From: Chlorops oryzae
Taxonomy: Eukaryota; Arthropoda; Insecta; Diptera; Chloropidae
Assembly: GCA_020466095.1 (NCBI GenBank)
Contig: CM035806.1
Span: 146,694,167 to 146,758,166, forward strand
Reading direction: 5' to 3'
DNA: 64,000 nt
Positions 38,901 to 48,965 of this stretch are shown piece by piece. The notes beneath the pieces were generated by a model, which worked only from the letters and a program-made list of their open reading frames with translations, had not been told where the DNA came from and did not search any database. The position numbers were made by a program, and so were the translations under genes. Every line of letters begins with the position of its first letter. Within the stretch, counting starts at the first letter, position 1.

Positions 38901-41900
38901 GTTTTGCTGATTCTTAGAATGTCAGATTTTGCAACTAGAGGTTTTTGTTTGCAGGAATGGTCGTGAGTGGGACTTTAGTCCGTTTCGACTTATCATAAAT
39001 GGTTTCTTCTCTTCGAAAAATGGTTTTTAAAGTCACATCGTCCTCAGATTCGTCGTCTGAAAATGGCTTGCTCAACGGTTTGGCTGATTCTCCGAAATGT
39101 CAGATTTTGAATTAGAGGCTTTTCTTGTTTTTGGGAAGGGTCGTTAGTGGGGCCACGTTTTGTCTTTGGGCAATCTTCAACGGCTTCTTCTCTCCAACAA
39201 TGGCTTTAAAGCAGTTGTCACTGTCTTCTGTATGGCTTCCAAAGGTTTTGCTGATTCTGTGATGTAGGTTTCATAGAGTCTTCTTGTATGCATGCAAGGT
39301 TTGTGAGCTTTAGAAGTCTTTACTTATCTAACTGGTTCTTTCTTCGAAAATGGCTTCTAAGGTCATGTATGTCGACTGTTCGAATTGGTTCCAAAGGTTT
39401 TGCTTTCTGTTAATGTAGATTTTGAACTAGAGGCTTTTCTTATTGCGATGGCGGCTATGGGACTTTAGCTGTCTTTCGACTTTCATCAAATGGTTTCTTC
39501 TTCAAAATGTTTCTTTATATATGTCCTCAATTTCGTCTGAAAATGTCAGGTTTGGCATTGCCATTCTTTTGCAATTGGTTCTTGTTTTTCGAAGGGTCGG
39601 TTGAGTGACGGCCACATTTTTGTCTTTGGGCACATCTTCAACCGGCTTCTTCTCTTCGAACAATGGTTTCTTAAAGTCACTATCGTCCTCAGACTCGTCT
39701 TCTGAATATGGCTTGCCCAAAGGTTTTGCTGATTCTGCTAGAATATCAGATTTTGCAACTAGAAGCTTTTCTTGTATTGCAGGAATGGTCGGCTGAGTGG
39801 GAGCTTTAGTCACGTCTTTCGACTTATCATCAAATGGTTTCTTCTCTTCGAAAAATGGTTTCTTAAAGTCACTATCGTCCTCAGATTCGTCGTCTGAAAA
39901 TGGCTTGCTCAAGAGTTTGGCTGATTCTGCCGAAATGTCAGATTTTGCAATTAGAGGCTTTTCTTGTTTTTCGGAAAGGGTCGGTTGAGTGACGGCCACA
40001 TTTTTGTCTTTGGGCACATCTTCAACCGGCTTCTTCTCTTCGAACAATGGTTTCTTAAAGTCACTATCGTCCTCAGACTCGTCTTCTGAATATGGCTTGC
40101 CCAAAGGTTTTGCTGATTCTGCTAGAATGTCAGATTTTGCAACTAGAGGCTTTTCTTGTATTGCAGGAATGGTCGGTTGAGTGGGATCTTTGGTCACGTC
40201 TTTCGACTTATCATCAACTGGCTTCTTCTCTTCGAACAATGGCTTCTTAAGGTCACTGTCATCGTCAGACTCGTCTTCTGAATATGGCTTGCCCAAAGGT
40301 TTTGCTGATTCTGTTAGAATGTCAGATTTTGCAACTAGAGGCTTTTCTTGTATTGCAGGAATGGTCGGCTGAGTGGGAGCTTTAGTCTCGTCTTTCGACT
40401 TATCATCAAATGGTTTCTTCTCTTCGAAAAATGGTTTCTTATAGTCACTATCGTCCTCAGATTCGTCGTCTGAAAATGGCTTGCTCAAGGGTTTGGCTGA
40501 TTCTGCCGAAATGTCAGATTTTGCAATTAGAGGCTTTTCTTGTTTTTCGGGAAGGGTCGGTTGAGTGACGGCCACATTTTTGTCTTTGGGCACATCTTCA
40601 ACCGGCTTCTTCTCTTCGAACAATGGTTTCTTAAAGTCACTATCGTCCTCAGACTCGTCTTCTGAATATGGCTTGCGTAAAGGTTTTGCTGATTCTGCTA
40701 GAATGTCAGATTTTGAAACTAGAGGCTTTTCTTGTATTGCAGGAATGGTCGGCTGAGTGGGAGCCTTAGTCACGTCTTTCGACTTATCATCAAATGGCTT
40801 CTTCTCTTCGAAAAATGGTTTCTTAAATTCACTATCGTCCTCAGATTCGTCGTCTGAAAATGGCTTGCTCAAGGGTTTGGCTGATTCTGCTAGAATGTCA
40901 GATTTTGCAACTAGAGGCTTTTCTTGTTTTGCGGGAACGGTCGGTTGAGTGGGAACTTTAGTCACGTCCTTCGACTTATCATCAACTGGCTTTTTCTCTT
41001 CGAACAATGGTTTCTTAAAGTTACTGTCATCGTCAGACTCGTCTTCTGAATATGGCTTGCCCAAAGGTTTTGCTGATTCTGCTAGAATATCAGATTTTGC
41101 AACTAGAGGCTTTTCTTTTATTGCAGGAATGGTCGGCTGAGTGGGAGCTTTAGTCACGTCTTTCGACTTATCATCAAATGGTTTCTTCTCTTCGAAAAAT
41201 GGTTTCTTAAAGTCACTATCGTCCTCAGATTCGTCATCTGAAAATGGCTTGCTCAAGAGTATTGCTGATTCTGCCCAAATGTCAGATTTTGCAATTAGAG
41301 GCTTTTCTTGTTTTTCGGGAAGGGTCGGTTGAGTGGGGGCCACAGTTTTGTCTTTGGGCACATCTTCAACTGGCTTCTTCTCTTCGAGCAACGGCTTCTT
41401 AATGTCACTGTCATCGTCAGACTTGTCTTCTGAATACGGCTTACCCAAAGGTTTTGCTGATTCTGCTAGAATGTCAGATTTTGCAACTAGAGGCTTTTCT
41501 TGTTTTGCGGGAACGGTTGGTTGACTGGGAACTTTAGTCACGTCTTTCGACTTATCATCAACTGGCTTCTTATCTTCGAACAATGGTTTCTTAAAGTCAC
41601 TATCGTCCTCAGAGTCGTCGTCTGAAATTGGCTTGCTCAAGGGTTTGGCTGATTCTGATGAAATGTCAGATATTGCAACTAGAGGCTTTTCTTGTGTTCC
41701 AGGAATGGTCGGTTGAGTGGGAGCTTTAGTCACGTCGTTCGACTTATCATCAACTGGCTTCTTCTCTTCGAACATTGGTTTCTTAAAGTGACTATCGTCC
41801 TCAGACTCGTCGTCTGAAAATGGCTTGCTCACGGGTTTGGCTGATTCTGCCGAAATGTCAGATTTTGCAATTAGAGGCTTCTCTTGTTTTTCGGGAAGGG

Positions 41901-44804
41901 TCGGTTGAGTGAAGGCCACATTTTTGTCTTTGGGCACATCTTCAACTGGCTTTTTCTCTTCAAACAACGGCTTCCTAAAGTCACTGTCATCGTCAGACTC
42001 GTCTTCTGAATATGGCTTGCCCAAAAGTTTTGCTGATTCTGTTAGAATGTCAGATTTTGCAACTAGTGGCTTTTCTTGTTTTGCGGGAACGGTTGGTTGA
42101 TTGGAAACTTTAGTCACGTGTTTCGACTTATCATCAACTGGCTTCTTCTGTTCGAAAAATGGCTTCTTTAAGTCCCTATCGTCGTCAGATTCCTCGTCTG
42201 AAAATGGCTTGCTCAAGGGCTTTGTAATTTCTGTAAAAAGGTCGCATCTTGCACCAAGAGCCTTTTCATGTTTTGAAGGAAGGGTCGGTTGAGTGTGGGC
42301 TACAGTTATGTCTTTGGGCTTATCATTAAAAGGCTTTTGATCTTCGAACAGTGGTTTCTTAAAGTCACTTTCGTCGTCAGTTTCGTCGTCTGAATATATC
42401 TTTCTTGAGGTCTTTACGGATTCTTCTGGAAACTTTTGTTCGTATTTCGGAGTATCAGTTTTAGCATATGGAAGCGTTTGGGCTTTTGAGATAAGAGAAG
42501 GTTGTGTGGGCCCTATCATACTGCCTTTTGTTTTATCCTGATCAGGCTTTTTCTCTTGAAACGATTGCTTGTTAAAGTCAATATCATCATCAGATTCGTC
42601 GTCTGAATAAGGTTTGGTTGAGGTCCTAACGTATGCTGCTGGGAACTTTTGTTTGTCTCCTAGAATTTCAGGTTTCGTATCTAGAGGCATTTGTTTTGAG
42701 GGGAGAGTCCGTTCAGTGGGGGCTATAGGCTCGTCTCTTGGCTTATTCTCAATAGGCTCCTTTGTTTCAATCACTGGTTTCATAACGTAACTATCATCGT
42801 TTGATTCATTATCTGAATACTTATTTTTTAAAAGACTTTGTAAATCAGTGGAAGGTATTTCTGATTTATGTTTTATAACAATTTTAGAAATTTTTTGGGT
42901 TTCAATCGTCTGAGAAACATTGCTGGATGCCTTTTGCTCAACGTGTTTTAAATATCTTGTATTCAAAATACCTACGGGCTCTGGATCTTTAACTGTTTGA
43001 GACATAATTTTTGATTTAAACGTTTTCTCTTGAACGAGTTCTTGGTCTTTGGTTAAGTCACTTATTTTGGCTGGATCAGGAATAATTCTATTATCACTTA
43101 ATGAAGAAAGAGTTCCTGCTTTTAGTTTATCTTCCTCGAATTGGTGTTTGTTCATTAAATTATCACAGAGTACTTCTTGCTTTGTGAAAGCTCGCACATC
43201 AGAGGGAAATTCATCAATATTTTCCGCTAATTTTATTGATTCAATCTCTTTTACAATTTCTATATTGTCTGATGTCTTTTGCGCCATTTGTTCTAGAAGT
43301 TGTTCTTTTTGGTTACTTCTAGACGACAATTCTTTTAATGTCAAAGGGAAGCGCTCTTTACTGGCAGCGATTTTTTTGTCTATTGGAGCTATTATTTTAT
43401 CACATACTTCAAGATCATTTTTCTTTAATTCTAACAAATTATCTGTAACATTTTGCATCGAAAAACTGCAGTAAAACTGTTCCTCGGCTATAAACTGTCT
43501 AGTCAGTTCCCTACAGCCCTTGGAAGTTGGGAATTTTTGAATCGTTTCATTGGTGGGAATATCACATTCTTCGAAAATTTTTGCAATATCCGCTACTTTG
43601 CGCTTAGAGCATACAATCTCACAAACTTCTTCCAGTTCTTTGCACTTTTCTTCTAATTTTTCGTGAGCTTCGATTGGAGACAATTTAACGTCCTCCGCTG
43701 GAGGCTCACAAGTCTGCAGGTCATCCAATATCATATTTGCGCTGCTTAATATCTGACTATCTAACGAAGCAAAATCAATTTCATTTTTCTCAAGCTTTTC
43801 CCGCTTCCTGGGACTAAATGGCATTGCTTCTAAGACATTTTCAGAGAACCTTTTCTCAATTGTTTGCACAGTATTTTTTACATTCATAGAGCATGCTTCT
43901 TCGACGTGATCAGTTTTTTTAAATTCAACTTCTTTGAGGAGCTCAGCAGTAACTTGCTCTACCACAGAGGTTGTTGGAACATTCGTCTGTGTCCCGGCCA
44001 AATTTTCAGAAGTTCTAGCGTTCAAACATATCTCATCGGTATCTTCGGCGACCTCAAACATTTTTCGTCGAACGCAGACTTTTTCGCATATAGGTTCGTT
44101 CAATTCATGAAGAGATTTCACCATGTCGACTTCACTTGCCTCAATTGGCGACAATTTGACTACCTCGGTTGGAGGCTCACAAGGCATAAGGTCCTCTAAA
44201 ACTACATCGACTTGATTCAAAATTTGGTCTTCCAGAGCACAAATATCAGCTTCGTCGTTTTCACGCGGTTTTCGTTTTCGCACTGTGAACGGTAAAGCTT
44301 CAAGATCTTCAGAAACAATACCGCCAACGTTGCCACCACCGCTTGAAAGTTTATCTTCAATATTTTGTACGACTTCTTTAACAACGGGCACAATATCCTT
44401 TACATCATCTGGTGGTTTTTGCCGTTGAATCTTTATTTTAGTCACGCTGTCGCCGTTTTCGATATCTGAGATCTTCTTCTTAACATCACTGATGCCATCA
44501 AGTTGATTTTGATTCTGATTTTGATTCGACGGAATCTCCTTTGAAGTGGGCGATACTAATCTTGAAATAATTTTATTTAACTCATCAACGTGCTCTTCTG
44601 TGAAATCATCAGAAATATCTCCTCTTGTTTTAGTTACTTGCGCCGTCAGTGTCGTTTGCTGACAACTTTCACTCATTTCTGGAAATGAGGTAGTGTCTTT
44701 AGATTCTAACGTATATACTGGGACTACCATTTCAGTGGGCAGCTTGTCAGTTTCAGCGCTTTTAGCAAATAAATTCATTTTTATATTATGAATACTGATG
44801 TGCT
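11944..44804 (-). CDS. Ank2: Giant ankyrin exon (~32.9 kb) containing the 64-residue repeat array
   Basis: The acceptor is best placed at GAAAGCAG|AG (44804, phase 1), in frame with the Met at 44778. The donor is AGCAAAG|GTAAAT (phase 1). Three parts follow. First comes about 660 unique residues (44804-42830) with an internal duplication. Then comes a 28 kb array of 64-residue repeats (42830-14790). Last are about 950 residues (14790-11944), rich in Lys, Ser and Thr and strongly basic in the middle. Long open blocks are 44778-39502, 37895-34896, 34837-32282, 28500-25657, 22934-21552 and 18970-11936. Between them the frame is broken by small indels at repeat positions. Drosophila Ank2 has comparable giant exons in its L and XL isoforms, whose tails act in axonal microtubule organisation and synapse stability. 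The repeated unit is predicted disordered, with acidic Ser clusters resembling CK2 sites. I treat the breaks as consensus errors, but real divergence cannot be excluded. Confidence 0.8.
17127..19429 (-). repeat. Higher-order repeat of 768 bp, three consecutive copies
   Basis: Within the array, four unit subtypes recur in the same order at 17127-17894, 17895-18662 and 18663-19429. The copies differ at only a few bases. The first and third share variants (CATCTCGTCG near 17370 and 18900, and a T6 run near 17490 and 19025) that the second lacks. This points to an even larger block of about 1.5 kb being duplicated. The third copy has lost one T in GGTTGAG near 19042, which breaks the frame. Confidence 0.85.
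22730..24150 (-). other. Ank2: Indel-riddled island in the repeat array (1)
   Basis: From about 22730 the 192-bp periodicity decays. Units are shortened, with many single-base losses (especially in G, T and C runs), and the reading frame cannot be followed. Normal units resume at about 24150. Recognisable fragments of the unit remain throughout, so this is the same repeat and not a different sequence. An inserted non-repeat block lies at its lower-identity end (24064-24148). Most likely this is poor long-read consensus; a degenerate tract is the alternative. Confidence 0.75.
24064..24148. other. Second copy of the foreign insert, diverged
   Basis: It shares the core AAGTCAGTTGTCAATT then ATGTTT, TTGAGGTGGGC and TAGTTTAAAGT with the insert at 29009-29105. 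It sits inside the indel-rich island. Its boundaries are less clear because the surrounding repeat is degraded. Confidence 0.65.
29009..29105. other. 97-base foreign insertion in the repeat array
   Basis: A unit is split cleanly between GATTTTGC and AACTAGAGGC (plus strand). The insert has no similarity to the repeat and carries a 26-base direct repeat of itself (29011-29036 and 29074-29099, beginning agtttaaagttaatcttaag). In the gene's reading frame it brings stop codons. It has no GT-AG ends on the minus strand, so it is not an intron. A related copy is at 24064-24148. Confidence 0.8.
29870..32330 (-). other. Ank2: Indel-riddled island in the repeat array (2)
   Basis: About 13 units contain frequent one- and two-base deletions and some insertions relative to the consensus unit, so no reading frame persists beyond about one unit. 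Clean units flank it on both sides (29100-29837 and 32330-34740). Smaller breaks of the same kind occur near 20246, 21312, 21607, 25500-25660 and 28525-28800. Confidence 0.75.
34750..34935 (-). other. Break with G-run and T-run in the repeat array
   Basis: A unit degrades from 34755 and then is replaced by a run of about ten G followed by about twenty T (roughly 34899-34930). After this a normal unit resumes in mid-sequence at CTTGTATTGCAGG. The homopolymer pair is not part of any other unit. It looks like a join or fill artefact between two array contigs. Confidence 0.8.
37950..39600 (-). other. Ank2: Indel-riddled island in the repeat array (3)
   Basis: Similarity to the unit falls progressively from 37960, is partly restored at 38100-38560, and is worst at 39180-39560, where even unit length is lost. 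Clean units resume at 39601. The open frame from 44778 ends inside this stretch at 39502, with a garbled tail, so that stop is not a real end of the protein. Confidence 0.75.
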
Positions 44805-45330
44805 CTGCTTTCGCCGTTTAAAGGTGGTTGTAAGCACAAACGTACACACATATGTATACACATACATAAATATATATTTATATGGCAATTGTCGGAAGTA
44901 GTATGAAGTTAGCAGAAAAAACAAAATCCACCAGGGCAGACGAGGAATGGCACAGAATTAAAATAATAATTTTTTATATTAACATAAATAGCTGTATCGT
45001 TACGTATTGATTTGTACATATCTCATGATCGCATCGTATCATATTGTATCGTACCATAGCTTATCGTATCATATCGTATATGTGAGTGTGGCATTTGCTC
45101 GTTATATATACATATACAATATACATATATATAAATTGTATATATATTTATATATATACATATCTATAAACTTAAATATATTAATTTAAAGGCTCATGGA
45201 TTAGTATGGCAAACATGCATATAAACCTACATACACAAACATTGATTATTGGTTAAGCGTTTGACTTGCAACCGGAAATTTAAAAGGCGATTGACTGTAG
45301 GGCGCTCATTTCAATAACTTTATTTTCTTT

Positions 45331-45350
45331 TTGTGCTGGAAACTTCTCTT

Positions 45351-45392
<42 letters not shown>

Positions 45393-45610
45393 TTCCTTTC
45401 CCTCTTTATCTTCTCCTGTTTTTCTATCTTTCTCTCTTTCTATATTTTTCTCTGTCTCTCTTTCTATCTTTCTATCTTCCTTTCTTTCTGTCGCTCTATC
45501 TTTCCATTTTTCCCTCTTTCTATATTTCTATCTTTCTCTCTGTCTCTTTTTCTATCTTTCTATCTTCCTTTTTTTCTATCTTTCTCTCTTTCTGTCTTTC
45601 TGTCTTTATA
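45331..45610. repeat. Polypyrimidine microsatellite, CT/TTTC
   Basis: About 280 bases of C/T only sequence, a pure CT core grading into TTTCTATC-like repeats. On the transcribed strand it is a long purine tract. Confidence 0.9.
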
Positions 45611-47206
45611 ATAAGCAAGTTATTTTCATAACAACATTGTAGATGTATGTACAAATATATTAGATATATATACGTACGCAGAATAAGAACCATATATATC
45701 TTTAAGGTATATATTTATATATACATATATGCAATACAGTTTTATATATTTGCAAATATGATATATCATTTATAGCTTCGAAATCTCTCACGATCTGAAG
45801 TAAAGTATATAATCGTAATCATCAATCGAAAAGCTTCCATGTGAATTTTTCATTATTTTAAGTTCCCTGCAAGAAATCACTGCCTATTATAAATTGATTC
45901 TGTCATTGGTATCAGTGGCCTCATAAGCTACACAAATCACTGCAAAAACAACTCAGTTAACCCCAACGCCCCATCCCATCCCAGGCCATAAGCCTAGACG
46001 CTGTCTTCAGGGCCTTTTAACGATTGAGGTGATTAAGCGAATACTAAAAGATTCATAAAAATTTCTACTCGTTAAAGTAGATATATACATATAGATATAA
46101 ATATAATTGTATATAGTTGTATATATTATATTTACAACCAGAACATCCACACAAGTGATACGATCAATATGCTATACGAGGTCGTGGGCTTTTTTCCTCT
46201 TTTCTCTGTACATATTTGAACTGTTTCTTCGATACTCGATCGAATGCTTTAAAGCAATTGAAATTTAACGTTTGCAGTTTTTCATAAATTTCTTTCAAAC
46301 TTTCAGACAAACACCCTCGCAAAAATTTCAATGCGAAGCGAACATTTTTAAAAACTCTCCTAAACAACATTTGAACACACAGATCTTGGCAATTTGAATC
46401 CACGACTTCATATAACATACATTCACGAAATGTTATTTATTATAAATGCGTTTGGAAATATTTTTTCAATGAAAAATCAATCAAAAAAAAAAATTATATA
46501 TATTATAAAATAGCCAATACAAAAAGGAAACTAAAAAAAAAAAAAAAAAAAAAAATCGAAAATTCATAGAATACCCTAAATAAAAAGCGCGAAAAAAAAA
46601 TTTCTTAATATTGCAGGTGCTATTCATATGAATACATGATGCAGTTAAAGTAGTTTTAACTAAGTTCCTACTTATATTTGGAATTTCAACTGATAAATTA
46701 ATATTGGCATATTGATGTTTAATTTATATTAGTTTCTCAAAGGCGGATTTATTGAAGTCAAACTTCTGGGATGGACCATGAAATCGCATGAAATTTCAAT
46801 GATTTTTGCGGGAAGTTTTTTTTGTTTGAAATTTTTTTGTGTTCTTGCAATTTAATATATTCAAACAATTTTAATCCGCCTTTGTTTTGTTTTTTTTTTT
46901 TTTTTTTTTGTAAAAGAAAAAATTGAATAACTCGAAAAGAAAGTTGAAATTATCGAAAAATCTTTAAACTTAAACAAACAAACAAAAGAACAACAAAAAT
47001 TGCCTTCAAGTTAAAGAAAAAAAAAAAAGGAAAAGAGTCTTATCAATAGCCGTGAGTTCAAAATGCTGCAGGAACTGATTAAAAGCAAATAAAATCATAA
47101 TTGATACAGAGCAATGAAAAAGCCATTCTGATATATATTGTGACGAAACTTCAATATCCCCATTTTTGAAATGTCCTCTAAAGGACATAGAATTATCCCT
47201 TCGTAG

Positions 47207-47994
47207 CAGGGACGTGAACCGGGTGAAAAAATTTCCCGGTTCGGCGGTTCGAACCGTGTTTGAACTTTTGGATTGATTCGTCAAACCGGGTTTTGTGCTT
47301 CCTTGAACCGCGGTTTCGGTTCGGTTCATCGGTTCGGGATTTTCTCAAACTGAAAAAATATGTTAACACGTTTTTCCACTTCTAACGAAATTTTTTACCA
47401 TTCAGGTTTAAAATTTGCACAATAAAAAGCTAATGGTGGGTTACCTCACTCATATTGGAGATGGTATCGATACTAATTTCATAAGAATATCGACTTTTTT
47501 TATTTTTGGCCTATGGGGGCCACTGTGCATGGTTGCAGGCAAAAATGAAATCCCGAACCTTAACAAAAAGACGTTCGGTTTTCGGTTCGGTTCAGACATT
47601 TGTAAAAAACTTTGGCTCGGTTCAATACCGGTTCGGTTCAAAACCGGCTCTGTTCAAAACCGGTTCAGATCAAAACCGGTTCGGATCAAACCCGGTTCGG
47701 TTAAAAACCGGTTCGGATTAAACCCGGTTCGGATTAAACCCGGTTCGGATTAAACCCGGTTCGGTTGAAACCGGTTCGGTTAAAAAACCGGTTCGGTTAA
47801 AAACCGGTTCGGTTAAAAACCGGTTCAGTTAAAAACCGGTTCGGTTAACAACCAGTTCGGTTAACAACCGGTTCGGTTAAAAACCGGTTCGGTTAAAAAC
47901 CGGTTCGGTTAAAACCCGGTTCGGTTAAAATCCGGTTCGGTTAAAACCGGTTCGGTTAAAACCCGGTTCGGTTAAAACCCGGTTCACGTCCCTG
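47207..47994. mobile_element. Non-autonomous hAT-like element with internal 16-17 bp tandem repeats
   Basis: It is bounded by 18-base perfect terminal inverted repeats (CAGGGACGTGAACCGGGT). The flanking 8-mers cttcgtag and cttctaag match at 6 of 8 positions, as for an aged hAT 8-bp target duplication. Its right part (about 47580-47985) is a minisatellite of ttcggttaaaaaccgg-type units, more than 20 copies. No transposase is present. Terminal CAGGG is typical of hAT ends. Confidence 0.8.
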
Positions 47995-48278
47995 CTTCTA
48001 AGAGCTATCACATATTTAAATTCTATGCCGGCCTTACATTTGCTGAAAAACGTAATGCAACGCTGCGGAAATAACTTTAAATTGCCAGTTCAAAACGGGG
48101 CGGAATTATTCCTTATGCCATAATTGGTATTATTATCTTACGGTTGGTAAGAATCTCACAAACAGATGGGCACTATGACCCAGTATGACCGGAATATAGA
48201 AATTGAAAAAATTATCACTCGATTGTGGTTGAACAGCCCAAATCTGAACATGCCAAAAAAAAAAAAATATATACATAT

Positions 48279-48965
48279 TAGTGATGTAACGAATATTCGC
48301 ATTCGCATTCGCATTCGCGAATATTCGCATATTTTTTCACATTCGCATTCGCATTCGCATTCGCAAAATGTTGCGAATATTTTGCGAATATATAATTAGC
48401 AGAAAATTGACCAAAAATGTAAACTTTAATCGATTTTTTAAATTTAAATTTAAATGCCAATATTTTAAAGAATTTTTTATGTGCTACCGTTACACAGATA
48501 TTGCACTTAAAATCTGCTCTCTCGCACACACTTGTATTTTCAATTTTGCCGATCCCTGAATTAAACGCATTTGGAATGCCTTTAAGTTCCTTCACATAAA
48601 TTTGCATACAAGAACGACCGTCTGAGGGCTGCTAAACGAAAAACGACAATAACATTGCGTATTGCGCAGGGGCGTTATGCTTGCACGAAATCGTCGGATT
48701 AGTTTTGTTGTTGTCATGTGACTGTTTTTTTTAACACTTTGAAATTTAACATCGAAATGTGTAATTTCTTTTACTTATGAATGAATTATTTTTTTCCAAA
48801 GTTGGTGCGCTATATAAATAAATGAATTGATTTGGTGATGTGTGCCAAATTTGAGATATAGATTCAAAAACTGAATATTCGCATTCGCATTCGCATTCGC
48901 GAATATGAGTAGGCATTCGCATTCGCATTCGCGAATGCTAAAATTTGACATTCGTTACATCACTA
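48279..48965. mobile_element. Non-autonomous hAT-like element with ATTCGC subterminal repeats
   Basis: It has 16-base perfect terminal inverted repeats (TAGTGATGTAACGAAT) and a perfect 8-bp target duplication atacatat (48271-48278 and 48966-48973). Inside each end are runs of the hexamer ATTCGC (48292-48365 and 48877-48940). It contains no transposase frame. The 687-base length and 8-bp duplication are those of a hAT MITE. Confidence 0.9.

Larger units (their letters stand above)
14790..42830 (-). repeat. In-frame 192-bp tandem repeat array, ~146 units
   Basis: The unit is exactly 192 bp (64 codons), so unit number can change without losing frame. Each unit contains an acidic block (SDDESEDDSDFKKP), a short linker, PTQPT[LIV]P, QEKPL[IV]AKSDI and AESAKPL. 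At least three subtypes recur. One has PVEDVPKDK, LPEKQEKPLIA and SAESAKPLSKPFS. One has FDDKSKDVTKAP, IPAIQEKPLVA and LAESAKPLGKPYS. One has VDDKSKDVTKVP and VPAKQEKPLVA. Units at both ends (14790-15000 and 42100-42830) are clearly diverged; interior units are nearly identical. The count is array length divided by 192 and ignores collapsed or lost copies. Confidence 0.95.

Noticed and set aside
14790..42830. Reading the array as satellite DNA unrelated to coding
   Set aside because: Unit length is a multiple of three, long frames are open over thousands of codons, and the array continues in frame into unique coding sequence on both sides.
44778..44778. Met at 44778 as the start of an independent gene
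   Set aside because: A phase-1 acceptor at 44804 is in frame with it, the repeat-bearing protein has no start context better than average, and neighbouring exons share phase 1.
45331..45642. Plus-strand Ser/Leu frames of about 100 codons
   Set aside because: They come entirely from the CT microsatellite.
47580..47990. CRISPR-like array
   Set aside because: Units are contiguous with no unique spacers, lie inside a TIR element, and the genome is eukaryotic.
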